Source of the DNA: an uncultured Campylobacterales bacterium | Lineage (GTDB): Bacteria; Campylobacterota; Campylobacteria; Campylobacterales; Arcobacteraceae | DNA length: 56,290 nt | Assembly: GCA_905479135.1 (NCBI GenBank) | Contig: CAJQLJ010000097.1 | Coordinates: forward strand, 1 to 56,290 | Direction: 5' to 3' | Shown here: one piece after another, positions 54,565 through 56,290 of the stretch | Layout of the letters: each line of letters starts with the position of its first letter | How positions within the stretch are numbered: position 1 is the first letter of the stretch | Position numbers and translations under genes: made by a program | Notes under the pieces: model-generated | Told to the model about the DNA's origin: nothing | Databases searched by the model: none | The model's input: the letters and a program-made list of their open reading frames with translations, nothing else

Positions 54565-55863
54565 ATGAATAGTAAATCAATAATTATATTAGCAGCAGGT
54601 GCAGGTACTAGAATGAAATCAACAACTCCAAAGGTTTTGCACAAAATCTCAGGTAAAGAAATGTTGTATTATTCTATCAAAGAAGCATTGAAATTAAGCG
54701 ATGATATTACGGTTGTTTTATTCCATCAAGCTGCACGTGTACAAAGAGAAATGGAAAAGTATTTCTCTGATATAAATTATGTTATTCAAGACCATACTAA
54801 TTATCCAGGGACTGGTGGAGCTGTTATGGGAATAACTCCAAAGTATGAAGAGGTTTTAGTTCTTAATGGTGACATGCCTTTAATTCAAGCAAATGAGCTT
54901 AAAAAATTTGATTTAGATGCAACTATCGTTATGTCTGTTTTAGAGCTTGAGAGTGCTGATGGCTATGGACGTGTAATTGTTGAAGATGGATGTGTTAAAA
55001 AAATTGTTGAACAAAAAGATGCTACAAAAGAAGAGTTAGATGTTACAACTGCAAATGCAGGAATTTATCAATTTAATACAAAATTCTTACTTGAAAACTT
55101 ACCAAAACTTTCAAATGACAATGCCCAAGATGAGTATTATATTACAGATCTAATTGAACTGGCAATCAAACAAGGAAAAGTGTTAAAACCGCTTGTAGTG
55201 AATGTTGAGAATTTTAAAGGTGTTAATTCAAAAGTAGAATTAGCAGACTCTGAAGTAATTCATCAAAAAAGAATTAAAAATACATTTTTAAAAGCTGGCG
55301 TTATTATGCGATTACCTGATACTATTTACATAGAAGAAGGGGTAGAAATTGAAGGTGAATCTATTTTAGAAAATGGAGTTACACTTTTAGGAAATTCTAA
55401 AATTATTAACTCACATATTAAAACAAACTCAATAGTAGAAGATTCAATTATAAAAGATTCAGATATTGGACCAATGGCAAGAGTACGACCAGGTAGCCAG
55501 TTAAATAAAACACATTTAGGAAACTTTGTTGAAACAAAAAAAGCTCTGTTAAATGGGGTAAAAGCTGGACATTTAACATACCTAGGTGATTGTGAAATAG
55601 ATGAAGGTACAAATATAGGTTGTGGAACAATTACTTGTAATTATGATGGAATTAGTAAATACAAAACTATTATTGGTAAAAATGTATTTGTAGGATCGGA
55701 TACACAGTTTATAGCTCCTGTTACTATTGAAGATAATACCATGATAGGTGCAGGAAGTACTGTAACATCTGATGTAAAAGAGGGTGAATTATATACAAGT
55801 AGAGCTAAGAAAAGAGTAGTAGAAGGTTATTATAAAAAGCACTTTTCTTCTAAAAAGAAATAA
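54565..55863 (+). CDS. glmU: Bifunctional GlmU (GlcN-1-P acetyltransferase / GlcNAc-1-P uridylyltransferase)
   Basis: Makes UDP-GlcNAc, the precursor of peptidoglycan and lipid A (and thus of MurB and LpxA substrates in this window). The N-terminal nucleotidyltransferase has LAAGAGTRMKSTTPKVLH, VLNGDMPLI and ESADGYGRVIVE; the C-terminal left-handed beta-helix (from ~235) has hexapeptide repeats, RVRPGSQL, NFVETKKALL, HLTYLGDCEI and GCGTITCNYDG with the acetyltransferase catalytic residues. 432 residues, slightly short versus E. coli (456). AAGGA precedes the ATG. coaBC follows after 21 bases. Confidence 0.96.
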   Translation: MNSKSIIILAAGAGTRMKSTTPKVLHKISGKEMLYYSIKEALKLSDDITVVLFHQAARVQREMEKYFSDINYVIQDHTNYPGTGGAVMGITPKYEEVLVLNGDMPLIQANELKKFDLDATIVMSVLELESADGYGRVIVEDGCVKKIVEQKDATKEELDVTTANAGIYQFNTKFLLENLPKLSNDNAQDEYYITDLIELAIKQGKVLKPLVVNVENFKGVNSKVELADSEVIHQKRIKNTFLKAGVIMRLPDTIYIEEGVEIEGESILENGVTLLGNSKIINSHIKTNSIVEDSIIKDSDIGPMARVRPGSQLNKTHLGNFVETKKALLNGVKAGHLTYLGDCEIDEGTNIGCGTITCNYDGISKYKTIIGKNVFVGSDTQFIAPVTIEDNTMIGAGSTVTSDVKEGELYTSRAKKRVVEGYYKKHFSSKKK

Positions 55864-55884
55864 ATTAAAATAAAGATTAATGAT

Positions 55885-56290
55885 ATGCTATTAAAAGATA
55901 AAAAAATACTGATTGGTGTTACGGGTTCAATTGCAATATATAAAAGTTTAGAATTAATTAGGCTTTATATAAAAGCAGGTGCAAATGTTCGTGTAATTAT
56001 GACTGAAGGTGCGAAAAAATTCATCTCACCTATAACTTTTGAAGCAATATCACAAAGTAAAGTACTAGATGAAGTAAATGAGAATTGGGATAAAAATCAA
56101 GATTATAATCATATAGACATAGGAAAATGGGCTGATATTTTTGTAATTGCTCCATGTTCAGCTAATACAATTAATAAATTATCAAATGGCTTAGCTGATA
56201 ATTTACTTCTTCAAGTAGCACTTGCATATCCTAGAATTAAGCTTTTAGCACCTGCTGCAAATACTATGATGCTTAAAAATCCAATTACTC
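55885..56290 (+). CDS. coaBC: CoaBC (phosphopantothenoylcysteine synthetase/decarboxylase), 5' part
   Basis: Not in the ORF track because the window ends inside it. From ATG 55885 the frame encodes a flavin-dependent phosphopantothenoylcysteine decarboxylase N-terminus: ILIGVTGSIAIYKSLELI (FMN-binding GxTGSIAxYK), GANVRVIMTEGAKKFISP, the active-site His in YNHIDIGKWADIFVIAPCSANT (part), and LLAPAANTMML (substrate-clamp PAxNxxM). These fix it to the CoaC half; whether the CoaB half follows cannot be seen. Pathway: coenzyme A synthesis. 135 codons are present. Confidence 0.92.
   Translation, partial: MLLKDKKILIGVTGSIAIYKSLELIRLYIKAGANVRVIMTEGAKKFISPITFEAISQSKVLDEVNENWDKNQDYNHIDIGKWADIFVIAPCSANTINKLSNGLADNLLLQVALAYPRIKLLAPAANTMMLKNPIT

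Noticed and set aside
1-56290. Mobile elements, prophage, defence islands or tRNA genes
   Set aside because: I saw no transposase, integrase, phage structural or restriction-modification genes, no attachment-site repeats and no tRNA cloverleaf; base composition appears even throughout by eye.

Overview
The window reads as chromosomal DNA of a low-GC member of the Campylobacterota (Epsilonproteobacteria), most likely an Arcobacteraceae bacterium. This is inferred from gene order and protein sequence, not from a database search. Lineage markers are: a complex I operon whose NuoE and NuoF positions hold unrelated small proteins; a futalosine-pathway MqnD; the fabZ-lpxA-clpX-mreB-mreC block; pyrG-recJ; the recA-eno-(FtsB-like)-(AMIN) order known from Campylobacter; and a Suv3-type helicase. 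Coding is dense on both strands. I see no insertion sequence, prophage, CRISPR array or tRNA. Once two genes missed by the ORF track are restored, no stretch over 300 bases lacks a gene.

Layout. 1-112: the 3' end of a 5S rRNA and its terminator, so an rRNA operon lies to the left. 113-282 is AT-rich with no gene I can support. 281-1402: rpsU (minus) diverges from moaC and a DUF493 gene. 1421-10013 (minus): pyrG-recJ-patatin-dnaE-surE-small HTH-like gene, tightly packed. 10153-11535: ccoG. 11631-14351 (minus): mnmG plus an unrecognised 278-residue protein. 14535-15149: ribE. 15157-21617 (minus): queH-lpxB-fabZ-lpxA-clpX-mreB-mreC, joining outer-membrane lipid A synthesis, proteolysis, cell shape and tRNA modification. 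21684-27315: an accessory-like stretch with a lipoprotein, an NDH-2-like dehydrogenase, nfo, a Sel1-like lipoprotein, and a small membrane protein paired with an AAA+ ATPase. 27531-41428: the 14-gene nuo operon. 41588-43237: mqnD-murB. 43297-48280: topA, a YfcE-like phosphodiesterase, bioB and a cation/proton antiporter. 48258-52815 (minus): trmA, recA, eno, an FtsB-like protein and an AMIN-like periplasmic protein. 52868-56290: a Suv3-like helicase, glmU and the start of coaBC (cut by the window edge).

How the genes fit together. The complex I encoded here has no FMN/NADH-binding NuoF and no thioredoxin-fold NuoE, so NADH is probably not its direct donor; flavodoxin or ferredoxin is the likely source, as shown for Campylobacter. 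A separate NDH-2-like flavoprotein at 22103-23302 could handle NAD(P)H, and MqnD supplies the menaquinone both would reduce. CcoG belongs to assembly of the cbb3 terminal oxidase. The rest is core replication, repair, envelope and tRNA-modification machinery.

Most notable observations: (1) the protein in the NuoF position is a collinear homologue of the C-terminal half of NuoG, visible by direct comparison; (2) two genes that look intact lack any ATG/GTG/TTG start and appear to begin at ATA (patatin phospholipase) and ATC (lipoprotein); (3) NuoG keeps two complete four-cysteine ferredoxin motifs; (4) the Suv3-like helicase mRNA looks leaderless; (5) an AAA+ ATPase has an NEAD Walker B and what looks like an internally duplicated N-terminal module. 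I found no wholly new multi-gene system that I could defend.
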